Positions 52,983 to 62,850 of a DNA stretch of 64,000 nt are shown one piece after another. Position numbers and translations under genes: made by a program. Each line of letters opens with the position of its first letter. Position 1 is the first letter of the stretch. The stretch lies in the NCBI RefSeq assembly GCF_003938655.1, contig NZ_RJJT01000015.1, forward strand, positions 109,834 through 173,833. The letters run 5' to 3'. Below the pieces are notes generated by a model. The model was given only the letters and a program-made list of their open reading frames with translations, was not told the origin of the DNA and ran no database searches. The DNA is from Rhizobium pisi (lineage in GTDB: Bacteria; Pseudomonadota; Alphaproteobacteria; Rhizobiales; Rhizobiaceae).

Positions 52983-55900
52983 TCACACTCCTGCCGCATT
53001 TTTGCCGCGTGTGGCAAAGATGCGTCGGATGACGACGAAAAACGACGGCACGAAGAAAATTCCCAGCATCGTCGCCGACAGCATGCCGCCGAGAACGCCA
53101 ATGCCGATGGCATTCTGCGCCGCCGAGCCCGCGCCCGTCGCGATCGCCAGCGGCACGACGCCGAGAATAAACGCAAGCGAAGTCATGATGATCGGCCGCA
53201 GGCGCAATCGCGCCGCTTCCAGCGTTGCTTCGTAGAGCCCCATGCCGCTTTCCATGCGGTCCTTGGCGAATTCGACGATCAGGATCGCGTTCTTCGCCGC
53301 CAGCCCGATCGTGGTAAGCAAGCCCACCTTGAAATAGACGTCGTTCGCCTGGCCGAAAAACGTTGCCGCCGTCAGCGCGCCGAGAATGCCGACGGGCACC
53401 GCCATGATCACCGAGAAGGGGATCGACCAGCTTTCGTAAAGCGCTGCCAGGCAGAGGAAGACAACGAGAACCGAGATCGCGTAGAGCATCGGCGCCTGCG
53501 AACCGGAAAGGCGCTCCTGATAGGAGATGCCCTGCCAGGCGACCGTGTAGCCGCCGCCCAGTTGCTCGGTCAGCGCTTCCATCTCGTTCATCGCATCGCC
53601 GGAGGAAACGCCGGGTGCGGAGGCGCCGTCGAGCGGGATCGCGCTGACGGCGTTGAAGCGGGCAAGCGAAGGCGCGCCCTTCACCCATTCGGTTTTGGTG
53701 AAGGCGGAGAAGGGCACCATTTCGCCGGTGGCGTTGCGGGCATACCAGTGGTCAAGATCATCAGGCTGCATGCGGAAGGGCGCATCGCCCTGGACGTAGA
53801 CCGGCTTGATCTCGCCGTTCAGCGTGAAGTCGTTGACGTCACGGCCGGTGAAGATGATCGACAGCATCGAATTCACCGAGGCGATATCGACGCCCATGGC
53901 GCCGATCTTTTCCTGGTCGAGCACGATGCGCATCTGCGGCTCGACTTCCTTGCTGCTGCTGCGCAGCGCCACGATCTTGCCTGATGTATTGCCCATCTGG
54001 ATCAGCCGCTTGGAAGCCGCCGTCAGCGCATCGTTGCCATGGCCGCCGGTGTCGACGAGATACATGGAGAAGCCGCTCGACACGCCGAGACCCTGGATCG
54101 CCGGCGGCAGGAGCGCGAAGACTTGCGCTTCGCGCATCGCAAAGAAGCTGCGCAGCGCGCGGTTGACGACCGATTGGGCGCTCAGCTGCGGATCGGTGCG
54201 CTTTGAGAAATCCTTGAGCTTGGTGAAGACGATGGCGCTGTTCTGGCCGGAACCGTTGAAGCCGAAGCCCAGCGCGCCGAACACGGACTCGACGGCGTCC
54301 TTTTCATTCTCGCGATAATATTTCTCCACTTTCTCGACGACCGCCTGGGTCTGCTGGGTGGTCGAGCCCGGCGGCGTGGTGACGATGGTCAGCAGCACGC
54401 CCTGGTCTTCCTGCGGCAGGAAGGAGCTCGGCAAGCGGGTGAAGAGATAGGCACAGCCGGCACCGACGAGGAGAAAGACCAGCATGACGCGGATCGGACG
54501 CTGCAGCAGATAGCCGATGGCCCTGACATAGCCCTTGGTCGAGCGCGTGAAGTTGCGATTGAACCAGTCGCCTACGCGATGCTTCCTGTGCTCGCTGACC
54601 GGTTTCAGCATGCTGGCGCAAAGTGCGGGCGTCAGCACGATGGCGACGAGTGCCGACAGCAGCATCGCCGAGACGATGGTGATCGAAAACTGGCGATAGA
54701 TGATGCCGGTCGAACCGCCGAAGAAAGCCATCGGAATGAAGACGGCGGTCAGCACGAGCGCGATCCCGACGATCGCGCCGGTGATTTCGCCCATCGATTT
54801 TTCCGTCGCCTCCAGCGGCGACAGCTTTTCCTCGGACATGATGCGCTCGACGTTTTCGACGACGACGATCGCGTCGTCGACGAGAAGGCCAATTGCCAGC
54901 ACCATGGCGAACATCGTCAACGTATTGATCGAGTAGCCGGTGATGGCGAGCACTCCGAAAGTGCCGAGCAACACCACGGGAACGGCGATCGTCGGGATCA
55001 GCGTTGCGCGCAGATTCTGCAGGAAGACGAGCAGCACCACGAAGACGAGGACGATCGCCTCGATCAGCGTATGTACGACCTTCTCGATCGACAGTTCCAC
55101 GAACGGCGTCGTGTCGTAGGGATAGGTGATCTCGACGCCCGCCGGCAGGCCGCGGCCGATGACTTCAAGCGCGGAGCGCACGCGGGTGGCTGTATCGATG
55201 GCGTTGGCGCCGATCGCCAGATTGACGGCGAAGCCGGTCGACGGCTGGCTGTTGTAGCGTGAACTGCCGCCGTAGCTTTCCTGGCCGATCTCGATGCGCG
55301 AGACGTCGCTCAGGCGGACTGTCGCACCGTCTTTTTCGACCTTCAGAATAATGTGCTCGAAGTCGGCGACGGTGGTCAGCTGGCTTTGCGCGGTGATGGT
55401 GACGTTGATCTGCTGGCCGGGAATCGTCGGCTGAGCCCCGAGTGAGCCGACGGAGACCTGGGTGTTCTGCGCCTGGATCGCCGATGTGACGTCGCTCGGG
55501 GTCAGCTGGTATTTCAGGAGCTTGTAGGGATCGAGCCAGACGCGCATGGCATATCCCGAGCCGAAGACATTGATGCTGCCGACGCCTTCCAGGCGCTGGA
55601 TCTGATCCTCGATCGAGGTCGACATGATGTTGCCGAGGTCGACCGAATTGCGCTTGCCGTCGGTTGAAACCAGCGAGCCGACGAGAAGGATGCTCGAGGT
55701 CGAGCGCGTCACGCTGATGCCGGCATCGATGACGTCGCCTGGAAGCTGCGACTGTACCAGCTGCAGCTTGTTCTGCACCTGCACCTGGGCGATGTCGGGA
55801 TCGACGCTCGTTCCGAAGGTGAGCTGGATGCTGGCTGAACCGGTTGACGAGGTCGAGGTCATGTAGGTGAGGTCGTCAAGGCCGGTCATGCCGTCCTCGA

Positions 55901-56093
55901 TGATCGTCGTGACCGATTTCTCGACCGTCTCGGCGCTGGCGCCGCGATAGGTGGCATTGATGCGGACCGTCGTCGGCGCGATGTCGGGATATTGCGAGAT
56001 TGACAGCGTGAAGATCGCCAAGAGCCCGGCGAGCATGATGGTGATCGCAATGACCCAGGCGAAAATCGGACGTCGGATGAAAAACTTGGCCAT
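52983..56093 (-). CDS. RND multidrug efflux pump, inner-membrane subunit (HAE-1)
   Basis: 1036 residues, AcrB/MexB size. Twelve membrane helices and two large periplasmic loops. Proton-relay motif GLLVDDAIVVVENVERIM in helix 4 with the Asp pair. The N-terminus MAKFFIRRPIFAWVIAITIM and the porter-domain sequences (DPDIAQVQVQNKLQLVQSQLP) are typical of the hydrophobe/amphiphile class. The membrane-fusion gene is 49 bases upstream. Substrates cannot be predicted; in rhizobia such pumps export flavonoids and phytoalexins. Confidence 0.95.
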   Translation of the reverse strand: MAKFFIRRPIFAWVIAITIMLAGLLAIFTLSISQYPDIAPTTVRINATYRGASAETVEKSVTTIIEDGMTGLDDLTYMTSTSSTGSASIQLTFGTSVDPDIAQVQVQNKLQLVQSQLPGDVIDAGISVTRSTSSILLVGSLVSTDGKRNSVDLGNIMSTSIEDQIQRLEGVGSINVFGSGYAMRVWLDPYKLLKYQLTPSDVTSAIQAQNTQVSVGSLGAQPTIPGQQINVTITAQSQLTTVADFEHIILKVEKDGATVRLSDVSRIEIGQESYGGSSRYNSQPSTGFAVNLAIGANAIDTATRVRSALEVIGRGLPAGVEITYPYDTTPFVELSIEKVVHTLIEAIVLVFVVLLVFLQNLRATLIPTIAVPVVLLGTFGVLAITGYSINTLTMFAMVLAIGLLVDDAIVVVENVERIMSEEKLSPLEATEKSMGEITGAIVGIALVLTAVFIPMAFFGGSTGIIYRQFSITIVSAMLLSALVAIVLTPALCASMLKPVSEHRKHRVGDWFNRNFTRSTKGYVRAIGYLLQRPIRVMLVFLLVGAGCAYLFTRLPSSFLPQEDQGVLLTIVTTPPGSTTQQTQAVVEKVEKYYRENEKDAVESVFGALGFGFNGSGQNSAIVFTKLKDFSKRTDPQLSAQSVVNRALRSFFAMREAQVFALLPPAIQGLGVSSGFSMYLVDTGGHGNDALTAASKRLIQMGNTSGKIVALRSSSKEVEPQMRIVLDQEKIGAMGVDIASVNSMLSIIFTGRDVNDFTLNGEIKPVYVQGDAPFRMQPDDLDHWYARNATGEMVPFSAFTKTEWVKGAPSLARFNAVSAIPLDGASAPGVSSGDAMNEMEALTEQLGGGYTVAWQGISYQERLSGSQAPMLYAISVLVVFLCLAALYESWSIPFSVIMAVPVGILGALTAATFFGQANDVYFKVGLLTTIGLAAKNAILIVEFAKDRMESGMGLYEATLEAARLRLRPIIMTSLAFILGVVPLAIATGAGSAAQNAIGIGVLGGMLSATMLGIFFVPSFFVVIRRIFATRGKNAAGV

Positions 56094-56142
56094 CGGTTGT
56101 TCCTGTGCGGCTGAGACGGTAACGATGCGGGGCCTTCAGCGA

Positions 56143-57348
56143 TTACTTCGCTGCGGGCTTCCCACCGTCACCGGCCGCGGGCTGCTCGGCAGGCACGACC
56201 ACGCCGTTGTCATTGATCTTCATCGGAACCGGCTTCACCGGCATGCCTGATGTGATCGACTGCAGGCCGCTGACGATCAACTGATCGCCGTCCTTGATGC
56301 CTTCGGTCACGAGCCAGGAATTGTTGGAGGGCGAGCTGTTCTCGAAGGCGCGGGTTTCGACCTTGCCGTCGGCGGACACGAATTGCGCCGTCAGCCGGCC
56401 GTTGGCATCGCGGCTCGTCGCCAGCTGCGGCAACGCATAGCCAGCCTCGGCGCCAAGCTCGACCGTTGCGCGGACATACATGCCGGGCAGGACGATACGG
56501 TCCGGATTGGGAAAGAGCACGCGGATGATGAAGGTGCCTGTGGTCTCACTGACCACCTGCTTCGACATGTCGAGCTTGCCCTGCTGATTGTATTCCTTGC
56601 CGTCTTCCAGGATCAGGTGGAAGGGGACATTGTCTGCGCCTTTGATGTTGCCTGCAGTCATCGCATCGCGCAGCTTGAGGAGATTGGTGCTCGATTCGGT
56701 CAGCGAGATATAGATCGGATCGAGCTGGCGGATCGTCGTCAGCGCCGTCGACTGGTTGGCCGAGACGACGTTGCCGACATTATAGACGGTCTGGTCGATA
56801 ACGCCGTCGAAGGGGGCGATGATCCTCGTATGGTCGAGGTCGATCTGTGCGGCGGAAAGCGCTGCCTTTGTCGATTCGACTTCGGCCTTCGCCTGAAGCA
56901 GTGTCGTCTTGGCCGTTTCGAATTCGATCTGGGTCGCGCCGCTGCCGACGAGGCGCTGGTATCGTTCGAGATTGCTTTCAGCGCTCGGCACGCTCGCCTC
57001 GGCCTTGGAGATTGCCGCCTTGGCCTGCTCGACGGCAGCGATATAGGGCGCATCCTCGATCTGATAGAGAAGGTCGCCCTTCTTGATCTCGCCGCCTTCC
57101 TTGAAGGCGATCTCGCGGATGAGGCCGCTCACCTGCGGCCGGATGTCGGCCGTCTGGAAGGTTTCGGCGCGGCCGGGAAGGATCGTCGTGATCGGGAAAT
57201 TATCTTTCTTCAGCGTGATCACGCCGACCGGGGCCGCCTGCTGCGCCGCGCCCGCGTTGCCGGCAGGCTTGCCGGCGTTGTCGCTGCAGGCGCCAAGCAA
57301 TGCGCCGACCACCAGGGCCGAGGAGATGAGGAGGGCACGCCGTATCAT
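56143..57348 (-). CDS. RND efflux membrane-fusion lipoprotein (AcrA/MexA-like)
   Basis: 401 residues. Lipobox GALLGAC near residue 21; lipoyl half-motifs (RPQVSGLIREIAFKEGGEIKKGDLLYQIE and IIAPFDGVIDQTVYNVGNVV) flank a coiled-coil hairpin (about 100-165). The C-terminus is Pro/Ala/Gly rich. The ATG at 57348 gives the proper lipoprotein signal; the frame opens 13 codons earlier. First structural gene of the pump operon, downstream of the TetR gene across a 155-base region holding an inverted repeat. Confidence 0.94.
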   Translation of the reverse strand: MIRRALLISSALVVGALLGACSDNAGKPAGNAGAAQQAAPVGVITLKKDNFPITTILPGRAETFQTADIRPQVSGLIREIAFKEGGEIKKGDLLYQIEDAPYIAAVEQAKAAISKAEASVPSAESNLERYQRLVGSGATQIEFETAKTTLLQAKAEVESTKAALSAAQIDLDHTRIIAPFDGVIDQTVYNVGNVVSANQSTALTTIRQLDPIYISLTESSTNLLKLRDAMTAGNIKGADNVPFHLILEDGKEYNQQGKLDMSKQVVSETTGTFIIRVLFPNPDRIVLPGMYVRATVELGAEAGYALPQLATSRDANGRLTAQFVSADGKVETRAFENSSPSNNSWLVTEGIKDGDQLIVSGLQSITSGMPVKPVPMKINDNGVVVPAEQPAAGDGGKPAAK

Positions 57349-57477
57349 TCTGAATCCCTGTGCGTTGGCAATCGCCGTTCGATCCACGGGCTCGGCAGGG
57401 CCGAGCGCAGGCTTATATAAGCGTCAGGATTGATTTGGCCTCAAATGCCACGATCCGAATTTAAGAAAAGCTTTACG

Positions 57478-57505
57478 AAGTGACGTAAGTCAGCAACCGT
57501 CACTT
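57478..57505. promoter_or_regulatory. candidate TetR operator
   Basis: Perfect 8-base arms AAGTGACG (57478-57485) and CGTCACTT (57498-57505) separated by 12 bases, overlapping the tetR stop codon and about 130 bases upstream of the membrane-fusion gene. Plausible binding site for the adjacent TetR protein. Confidence 0.5.
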
Positions 57506-58106
57506 AGCAAGCTTTATTTTGCAGTGCGGCATCAACCAGGCACACGATTTCTTCGGCGCGGTGCACGAGCGTGTCCTTGTCGTCGCGGGCAATGAGGATG
57601 GGATGCAGCACGCAGGCGAGCACGTCGGCAACGGTATGTGCTGCGCGCTCGGGATTGCTGCAATGATAACATCCCTCTGCCATGCCCGTGCGGATGATCT
57701 CGCCGAGCTTCTCCTCGATTCGGGCACGATAGCGATTGCCGGCCTCGAGTTTGGCCTCGATGGTCGAAAGCACCATTTCGAAGAGGTAAGGGTTCTTCTG
57801 GATGTCCTGCAGATGGCTTTCCAGCAGGCGCAGGACGAAGCGGAGCAGCTGCTCCTTGGGCGGCAGGTCCTGGTCGAAGGCGGCGAAACGTTCGGTGGCG
57901 TTGTCGAGATGGCGCCCGGCGATCGCATCGACCAGTGCGACTTTGGAACGGAAATGCTTGAAAACGTTGGCGGGCGACATGTGGAGCGCAGCCGCGATAT
58001 CGGCGATGGAAACCGCAACGAAACCGCGCTCGCGAAACAGCATCTCCGCCATGGAGAGAATGTCTTCCCGCGTTTCCTCGGCCTTGCGTCTCGGCCTTCT
58101 CGCCAT
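57504..58106 (-). CDS. TetR-family regulator of the efflux operon
   Basis: 200 residues. N-terminal helix-turn-helix: TREDILSMAEMLFRERGFVAVSIADIAAALHMSPANVFKHFRSK, then an all-helical ligand domain with a CYHC Cys pair. Same strand and directly upstream of the MFP-RND-OMF genes, so it probably represses them. The ATG at 58106 is preferred over an upstream frame extension that runs into a repeat element. Confidence 0.9.
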   Translation of the reverse strand: MARRPRRKAEETREDILSMAEMLFRERGFVAVSIADIAAALHMSPANVFKHFRSKVALVDAIAGRHLDNATERFAAFDQDLPPKEQLLRFVLRLLESHLQDIQKNPYLFEMVLSTIEAKLEAGNRYRARIEEKLGEIIRTGMAEGCYHCSNPERAAHTVADVLACVLHPILIARDDKDTLVHRAEEIVCLVDAALQNKAC

Positions 58107-58151
58107 CTGTCCCCCGCCGGGCCGAGCCCGATCCCCTTTTGGGTTGATGCT

Positions 58152-58244
58152 AGCGCATAAGCCCGAAAACCGGAATCGATTTTCGGAAAGGATTATGCGC
58201 CAATTCAAAGTGATAGAGTGTCCTAGCGCGTCTGCCGGACGCGC
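58152..58244. repeat. interspersed rhizobial repeat
   Basis: An imperfect palindrome (58152-58200) with GCGCATAAGCCCGAAAACC on the left and GGAAAGGATTATGCGC on the right, then a spacer and a second hairpin GCGCGTC-TGCCG-GACGCGC (58226-58244). Sequences of this form recur between genes in Rhizobiaceae. It occupies the tetR-purC gap. Confidence 0.75.
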
Positions 58245-58312
58245 GCCGCTCTATTGCGATCGGGCGAAACGCCGCAAGCCGGTGATCGGCTCGGCGCTTT
58301 CATGCATCGCCA

Positions 58313-59257
58313 TCAGGGGAAGTAGCGAGCGAGATTGTTTCGGATACGGGCAAGTGGCGTCTCGCCGCTGTCGTCGGGAACAAACCGGGTGCCGGTGATC
58401 GCCTCGTAAGCCCTGATGTAGACGGCCGAGGTCTGCTCGATCAGTTCGACCGGGATTTCGGGGATTTCGTCCTTATAGGGATCGCAGCGCTCCGCCACCC
58501 AGGCGCGGACGAAATCCTTGTCGAAACTTTCCGGGCGTTTGCCGGCGGCAAAGCTTGCGGGATAGCTTTCGGCAAGCCAGTAGCGGCTGCTGTCGGGCGT
58601 GTGGATCTCGTCGGCAAGGATGATATTGCCGTCGCCATCGGTGCCGAATTCATACTTGGTGTCGACGAGGATCAGGCCCTGCTTCGCCGCCATCTCCTGG
58701 CCGCGGGCAAAAAGGGCAAGCGCGTATCGCGACAGGGTCTCCCATTGCTGCCCTGTCAGAAGGCCGCGCGTGACGATTTCGGCAGGTGTCAGCGGCTCGT
58801 CATGACCGCCGTCGAATTCCTTGCTGGTCGGCGTGATGACGGGTTCGGGCAGGATCTGGTTGTCGCGCATGCCGTCGGGCAGCCGCATGCCGTACATCTC
58901 CCGCTCGCCCTTCTTGTAGAGCGTCAGGATCGAGGTGCCGGTGGTGCCGGCGAGATAACCGCGCACGACGATCTCGACCGGCAGGATGTCGAGCCGCTTT
59001 CCGATGACGACATTCGCATCGGGATAACCCAGAACGTGGTTCGGGCAGATATCCTTCGTCGCCTCGAACCAGTAGCGCGCCGTCTGCGTCAGCACCTGGC
59101 CCTTATAGGGAATGCAGGTGAGGATACGGTCGAAAGCGCTCAGCCGGTCGGTGCTGATGATGATGCGGCTCCCGTCCGGAAGGTCGTAATTCTCGCGCAC
59201 CTTGCCGCGATAATAGTTCGGCAATTCCGGGAAATGGGCTTCGGAGAGGATTCGCAC
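58313..59257 (-). CDS. purC: phosphoribosylaminoimidazole-succinocarboxamide synthase
   Basis: 314 residues, the longer PurC form. It joins aspartate to CAIR with ATP in purine synthesis. Motifs: YRGKVRENYDLPDGSRIIISTDRLSAFDRIL at the N-terminus, VVRGYLAGTTGTS, LILVDTKYEFGTDGDGNIILADEIHTPDSSRYW. Many rhizobia carry a second, shorter purC in the pur cluster; this one stands alone. Preceded by no close neighbour (86 bases to the SLC13 gene on the same strand). Confidence 0.95.
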   Translation of the reverse strand: MRILSEAHFPELPNYYRGKVRENYDLPDGSRIIISTDRLSAFDRILTCIPYKGQVLTQTARYWFEATKDICPNHVLGYPDANVVIGKRLDILPVEIVVRGYLAGTTGTSILTLYKKGEREMYGMRLPDGMRDNQILPEPVITPTSKEFDGGHDEPLTPAEIVTRGLLTGQQWETLSRYALALFARGQEMAAKQGLILVDTKYEFGTDGDGNIILADEIHTPDSSRYWLAESYPASFAAGKRPESFDKDFVRAWVAERCDPYKDEIPEIPVELIEQTSAVYIRAYEAITGTRFVPDDSGETPLARIRNNLARYFP

Positions 59258-59343
59258 GACGCTCGACTGTCCTTATGATTGGGTGAAGGTTTCCTGCTCT
59301 AGTTCCATTGCCGGCGAAGTCAAGCAGAACCCCGAATATCGCA

Positions 59344-61086
59344 TCACAGCCAGAAGAGAGCCAGGAGAAACAGAGCGAGACCATAACTTGTAACGGCAAG
59401 CGGCCAGCCGGCGCGCAGGAAGTCAGCGAAGCGGTAGCCGCCGATGCCCATCGCCAGCGTGTTGTTGTGATGACCGAAGGGTGTCAGGAAATCGAGCGAG
59501 GCGCCGGCGGCGACGGCAATCAGATAGGCGTTCGGCGCATGCTGGCCGGCTCTTGCGAATTCCAGCGCGATCGGGCTCAGGACGATCGCGACCGTCGCGT
59601 TGTTGACGAAGGGCGTCAGCGCCATCGCGAGGAAGAGGATGAGGGCGATGCCGATGAGCGGATGGGCGATCGGCACGACCAAGCTCAGCCAGCCGGCAAT
59701 GGTTTCGGCCGCTCCGGTGGTCGCCACCGCCTGGCCGATCGGAATCATGGCCGCGAGCATGATGATGATCGGCCAATTGAGATCGGCCATTGCCTGGCGG
59801 ATGTTCAGATGATTGAGCAAGGCGAGCACGAGCACGACGCAGGCAAAGGCGATATCGGGGCGCAAACCGGCCGCGGAGGCGGCGACGCCGCAGGCAAAGA
59901 GTGCGAAAGGCTGCCACGAGAAGAGGGCAGGTTCGGCCGGGACTGTTGGAGCAAGCGGCAAGCACTCGCTTTCCTCCAGCGCTTCGGTAATCGCCATGCG
60001 GGGGCCTTCCAGCGTCAATATATCGCCGATCGACAGCTGCAGATCGATAAAGCGGCCCTCGATGCGCGGTGCGCGCATGGAAAGAGCGGTGACCAGGACG
60101 CCGCGGTTGTGAAAGACTTCGAGCGAGCGGATGCGTGAACCCACAAGCGTGCTTTCCGGCATGACGACGCTTTCGACACGGGTAAAATCCGGGTGTAGGC
60201 CATGCGGATGGTCATCGGCGATCAGCGCCTGCGCGGCGGCAAGGCCGGCAAAGACCGCGTCCGCGCCTTCGGCAAGCAGTACATCTCCCGGTTCGATCGC
60301 CGACTGGTCGAGCGGACCGAAGACAAAATTGTCGCTGCGGATCAGCGCGTGCGGCTTGACGCCGAAACGCGACGGACACTCGGAAAGCCGTACGCCGATC
60401 AGCGGCGAGACATGAGGGACGCGACGCTCGACGACGATGCGGCGCACAGCCGATGAAACCGTTGGAGGGGCTTCGTCCGGTTCCGGAAACAGACGCTGTA
60501 TACGAAGGGTGACGAGCAGAATGCCGGCGACTGCGACCGGCAGGCCGACATAGGCGAAATCGAAAAAGTGAAAGCCTGCACCGGTCGCCTTGGCGAGCGC
60601 ATCGCTGACGAGAAGATTGGCCGGCGTGCCGATCAGCGAGACAAGGCCGCCGAGCAGGGCCGCGAATGAGACCGGCATAACGAGCTGGCGGCGAGGGATC
60701 ATGAGCGCCGTGCCGAGCCTGAGGGCCACCGGCAGGGTGATCGCGAAGGCGCCGATATTGTTCATGAAGATCGAAATGAAGCCGGCAAGCGAGGATGTGC
60801 AGGCGATGACCTTGAAGTCCGAGGGCCTTGCGGCCGCGAAACGGGCCGCCAGACTGTCGAAAAGCCTGGCGCGCGCCAGCACCTGGACGATCAGCAGGAT
60901 CTCGACAACGGTGATGACGACGGGACTGGCGAAGCCCGTGAAAATCTGGTCGGCCGGATAAAGACCGAGCGCGTGGCCGGCAAGCAGGCCGGCGATCGAG
61001 ACGACTTCGATGCGGAAACGATCGAGCGAAAAGAGGATGAGCATCGCCAGCAGAAGGATCAGCAGGGATGCTTGCTCGAACGACAT
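59344..61086 (-). CDS. SLC13-family permease with two TrkA-C domains
   Basis: 580 residues. Two membrane halves (about 1-190 and 400-580), each with a family-type loop (MNNIGAFAITLPVALRLG; FVNNATVAIVLSPIALEFA), flank a cytosolic pair of RCK/TrkA-C domains (about 215-385). The architecture is that of anion:sodium or sulfate-type symporters. The TrkA-C pair suggests ligand control. Substrate unknown. Starts with MSFEQASLLILLL. Confidence 0.9.
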   Translation of the reverse strand: MSFEQASLLILLLAMLILFSLDRFRIEVVSIAGLLAGHALGLYPADQIFTGFASPVVITVVEILLIVQVLARARLFDSLAARFAAARPSDFKVIACTSSLAGFISIFMNNIGAFAITLPVALRLGTALMIPRRQLVMPVSFAALLGGLVSLIGTPANLLVSDALAKATGAGFHFFDFAYVGLPVAVAGILLVTLRIQRLFPEPDEAPPTVSSAVRRIVVERRVPHVSPLIGVRLSECPSRFGVKPHALIRSDNFVFGPLDQSAIEPGDVLLAEGADAVFAGLAAAQALIADDHPHGLHPDFTRVESVVMPESTLVGSRIRSLEVFHNRGVLVTALSMRAPRIEGRFIDLQLSIGDILTLEGPRMAITEALEESECLPLAPTVPAEPALFSWQPFALFACGVAASAAGLRPDIAFACVVLVLALLNHLNIRQAMADLNWPIIIMLAAMIPIGQAVATTGAAETIAGWLSLVVPIAHPLIGIALILFLAMALTPFVNNATVAIVLSPIALEFARAGQHAPNAYLIAVAAGASLDFLTPFGHHNNTLAMGIGGYRFADFLRAGWPLAVTSYGLALFLLALFWL

Positions 61087-61175
61087 GGGCGGATCCGGTG
61101 GTTCATCGATCAGGCGGACTGTAGCCGTTCTTCATCTGCTGTACAGAGCGCCGGTCCGCAAAGATTGAACAATCC

Positions 61176-61892
61176 TCACGTCCTGCTTGAACTTCCTGGC
61201 GCCTGCCACCGGCCTGCGGCATTCCGCTCCAGCATGGGCGTTGCGAAGACGCCGACGGTGCGTGCCATCCATTGCGGCCCGGCGGCCGCCAGCCTTTCGC
61301 GCCAGCGCTTCGATTGCAACATGGCGGCACCGATGACGACCGGCTCGATACCGCAAGCCGTCAGCAGATCAAGGCCCGCAACGATCGAGGCGCCGCTGGA
61401 AATGACGTCGTCGATCAGCGCGACGCGCCGTCCCTCAAGCAGCGGCAGCATGCGTGGATCGATGTAGAGGCGCTTCTGCTGCGTCGGCGTGGTGATCGAG
61501 GACAGAGCGACGGAGAGTTCGTCGCGGTACCAGAATTTGCGCGAGGTGCCGAGCGGAACGAAGCGGCCGTGGCCAAGCTTTTGCGCAACGGCGGCGGCGA
61601 GCGTCAGGCCGAGCGTCGGCAGGCCGGCGACGATATCGGCGTGCATCGGCCTGATCTTTTCGGCGAGGCTTTCCGCCAGTGCATCGAGGACGGCGAAGCT
61701 CGCCTGATTGACGATCAGCGACGCGAGGGCATGATCGCCATCATCAAGCACCCGGATCGGCAGGCGAAGCTGGCGGCCGTCTTCCAGCGTGGCGACATAG
61801 AAGGAGGTGAACTCTCCCGCGTCGACAAAGGTGCCAGGCGGGTGAATTTCCTGCCAGAAGTCGTGTGGTGCGATGTCCGGGACGCCGGTCAA
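61176..61892 (-). CDS. phosphoribosyltransferase-domain protein
   Basis: About 238 residues. Type I PRTase with PRPP loop VALIDDVISSGASIVAG near residue 165, preceded by DIVAGLPTLGLTLAAAVAQKLG. No ATG is available in the N-terminal part; the start is taken as TTG at 61892, which overlaps the stop of the upstream pseudouridine synthase (TTGA). The N-terminal HDFWQEIHPPGTF is family-typical of rhizobial uracil/adenine-type PRTases of unassigned base. Translational coupling is likely. Confidence 0.82.
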   Translation of the reverse strand: MTGVPDIAPHDFWQEIHPPGTFVDAGEFTSFYVATLEDGRQLRLPIRVLDDGDHALASLIVNQASFAVLDALAESLAEKIRPMHADIVAGLPTLGLTLAAAVAQKLGHGRFVPLGTSRKFWYRDELSVALSSITTPTQQKRLYIDPRMLPLLEGRRVALIDDVISSGASIVAGLDLLTACGIEPVVIGAAMLQSKRWRERLAAAGPQWMARTVGVFATPMLERNAAGRWQAPGSSSRT

Positions 61893-62695
61893 TTGCGCCT
61901 CATCCTTTCCATGCCGGCGCGGCGGCGCAGCGCCTGCAATTCCGCGTCGCTCAACGTGCGTACGGCGCCTTTCGGCAATTCGCCGAGTTCCAACTCGCCG
62001 ATCGCGACGCGCACGAGGCGCAGGCACTCGGTCCCGAGCGCCTCCAGCATGCGGCGGATCTGGCGGTTGCGGCCTTCGTCGAGCTCGACCTCGATCCATG
62101 AGTTCCTGTCGCCCTGGCGCAGGCGCCGCGCGGCGGTTGCCGTCAGCAATTCGCCGTCGTGGCGGATGCCTGACGTCATGGCGGCAAATGCCTCATCGTC
62201 CATGATGCGGTCGATCTGGACATGATAGGTCTTCGTTACATGCGTGACCGGATCGAGCAGGATCTGGGCAAATTTCGTGTCGTTGGTGAAAAGCAGCAGG
62301 CCCTCGCTCGCCTTGTCGAGCCGGCCGACTGGGGAGAGATGCGGAATGTCGAATTCCCTGAGGCAATCATAGACCGTTGGCCTGCCTTCGGGATCGTGGC
62401 GCGTGGTGACGAGACCACGCGGCTTGTTGAGCATCAGGTATATTTTCGTCTCGGCGACGACGACGAGGCCGTCGACGCTGATCTTTGCCGTGGCAAGATC
62501 GACCCATGCAGAGGCATCGCTGATGATGCGGCCGTCAACGGCGACGCGGCTTTCGGCGATCAGCCGTTCGGCCTGAGTGCGGGAGCAATAGCCGAGCTTG
62601 GAAAGGGCGCGGGGAAGGGTGACCCGCTTGGCCGCGGCATCGTCAGCGGACTTTGTCCGCGCGCGCGTTTTGTGCGGTGGCCGCCGCTCTCTCAT
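61889..62695 (-). CDS. rRNA pseudouridine synthase, RsuA/RluB/E/F family
   Basis: 268 residues. N-terminal basic region, S4 RNA-binding domain (about 26-75, LPRALSKLGYCSRTQAERLIAESRVAVDG) and catalytic domain with the GRLD motif in SPVGRLDKASEGLLLFTND and the C-terminal ELDEGRNRQIRRMLEALG. It modifies uridines in rRNA. Which rRNA site is not clear. The ATG at 62695 precedes an Arg/Lys-rich tail; 13 upstream codons are not conserved-looking. Overlaps the PRTase start by 4 bases. Confidence 0.92.
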   Translation of the reverse strand: MRERRPPHKTRARTKSADDAAAKRVTLPRALSKLGYCSRTQAERLIAESRVAVDGRIISDASAWVDLATAKISVDGLVVVAETKIYLMLNKPRGLVTTRHDPEGRPTVYDCLREFDIPHLSPVGRLDKASEGLLLFTNDTKFAQILLDPVTHVTKTYHVQIDRIMDDEAFAAMTSGIRHDGELLTATAARRLRQGDRNSWIEVELDEGRNRQIRRMLEALGTECLRLVRVAIGELELGELPKGAVRTLSDAELQALRRRAGMERMRRN

Positions 62696-62850
62696 CTGCC
62701 GTCCTTGTCCTGTCTCGATGCCATCTCTTGGCACGAACAGCGCGAGGATTCCAGCAAGGTAAGAAAAAACCGGGGGGATAGCGGATGCCGCAACCGAACG
62801 TCAGCGCTTCGAGGAAAAGCGCCGTCAGGCATGATAGAGGTTGCCCTGCC

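Noticed and set aside
57461..57476. TTAA-N7-TTTAC near the efflux genes
   Set aside because: One mismatch in the right half and no cell-cycle connection; too weak to list as a CtrA box.
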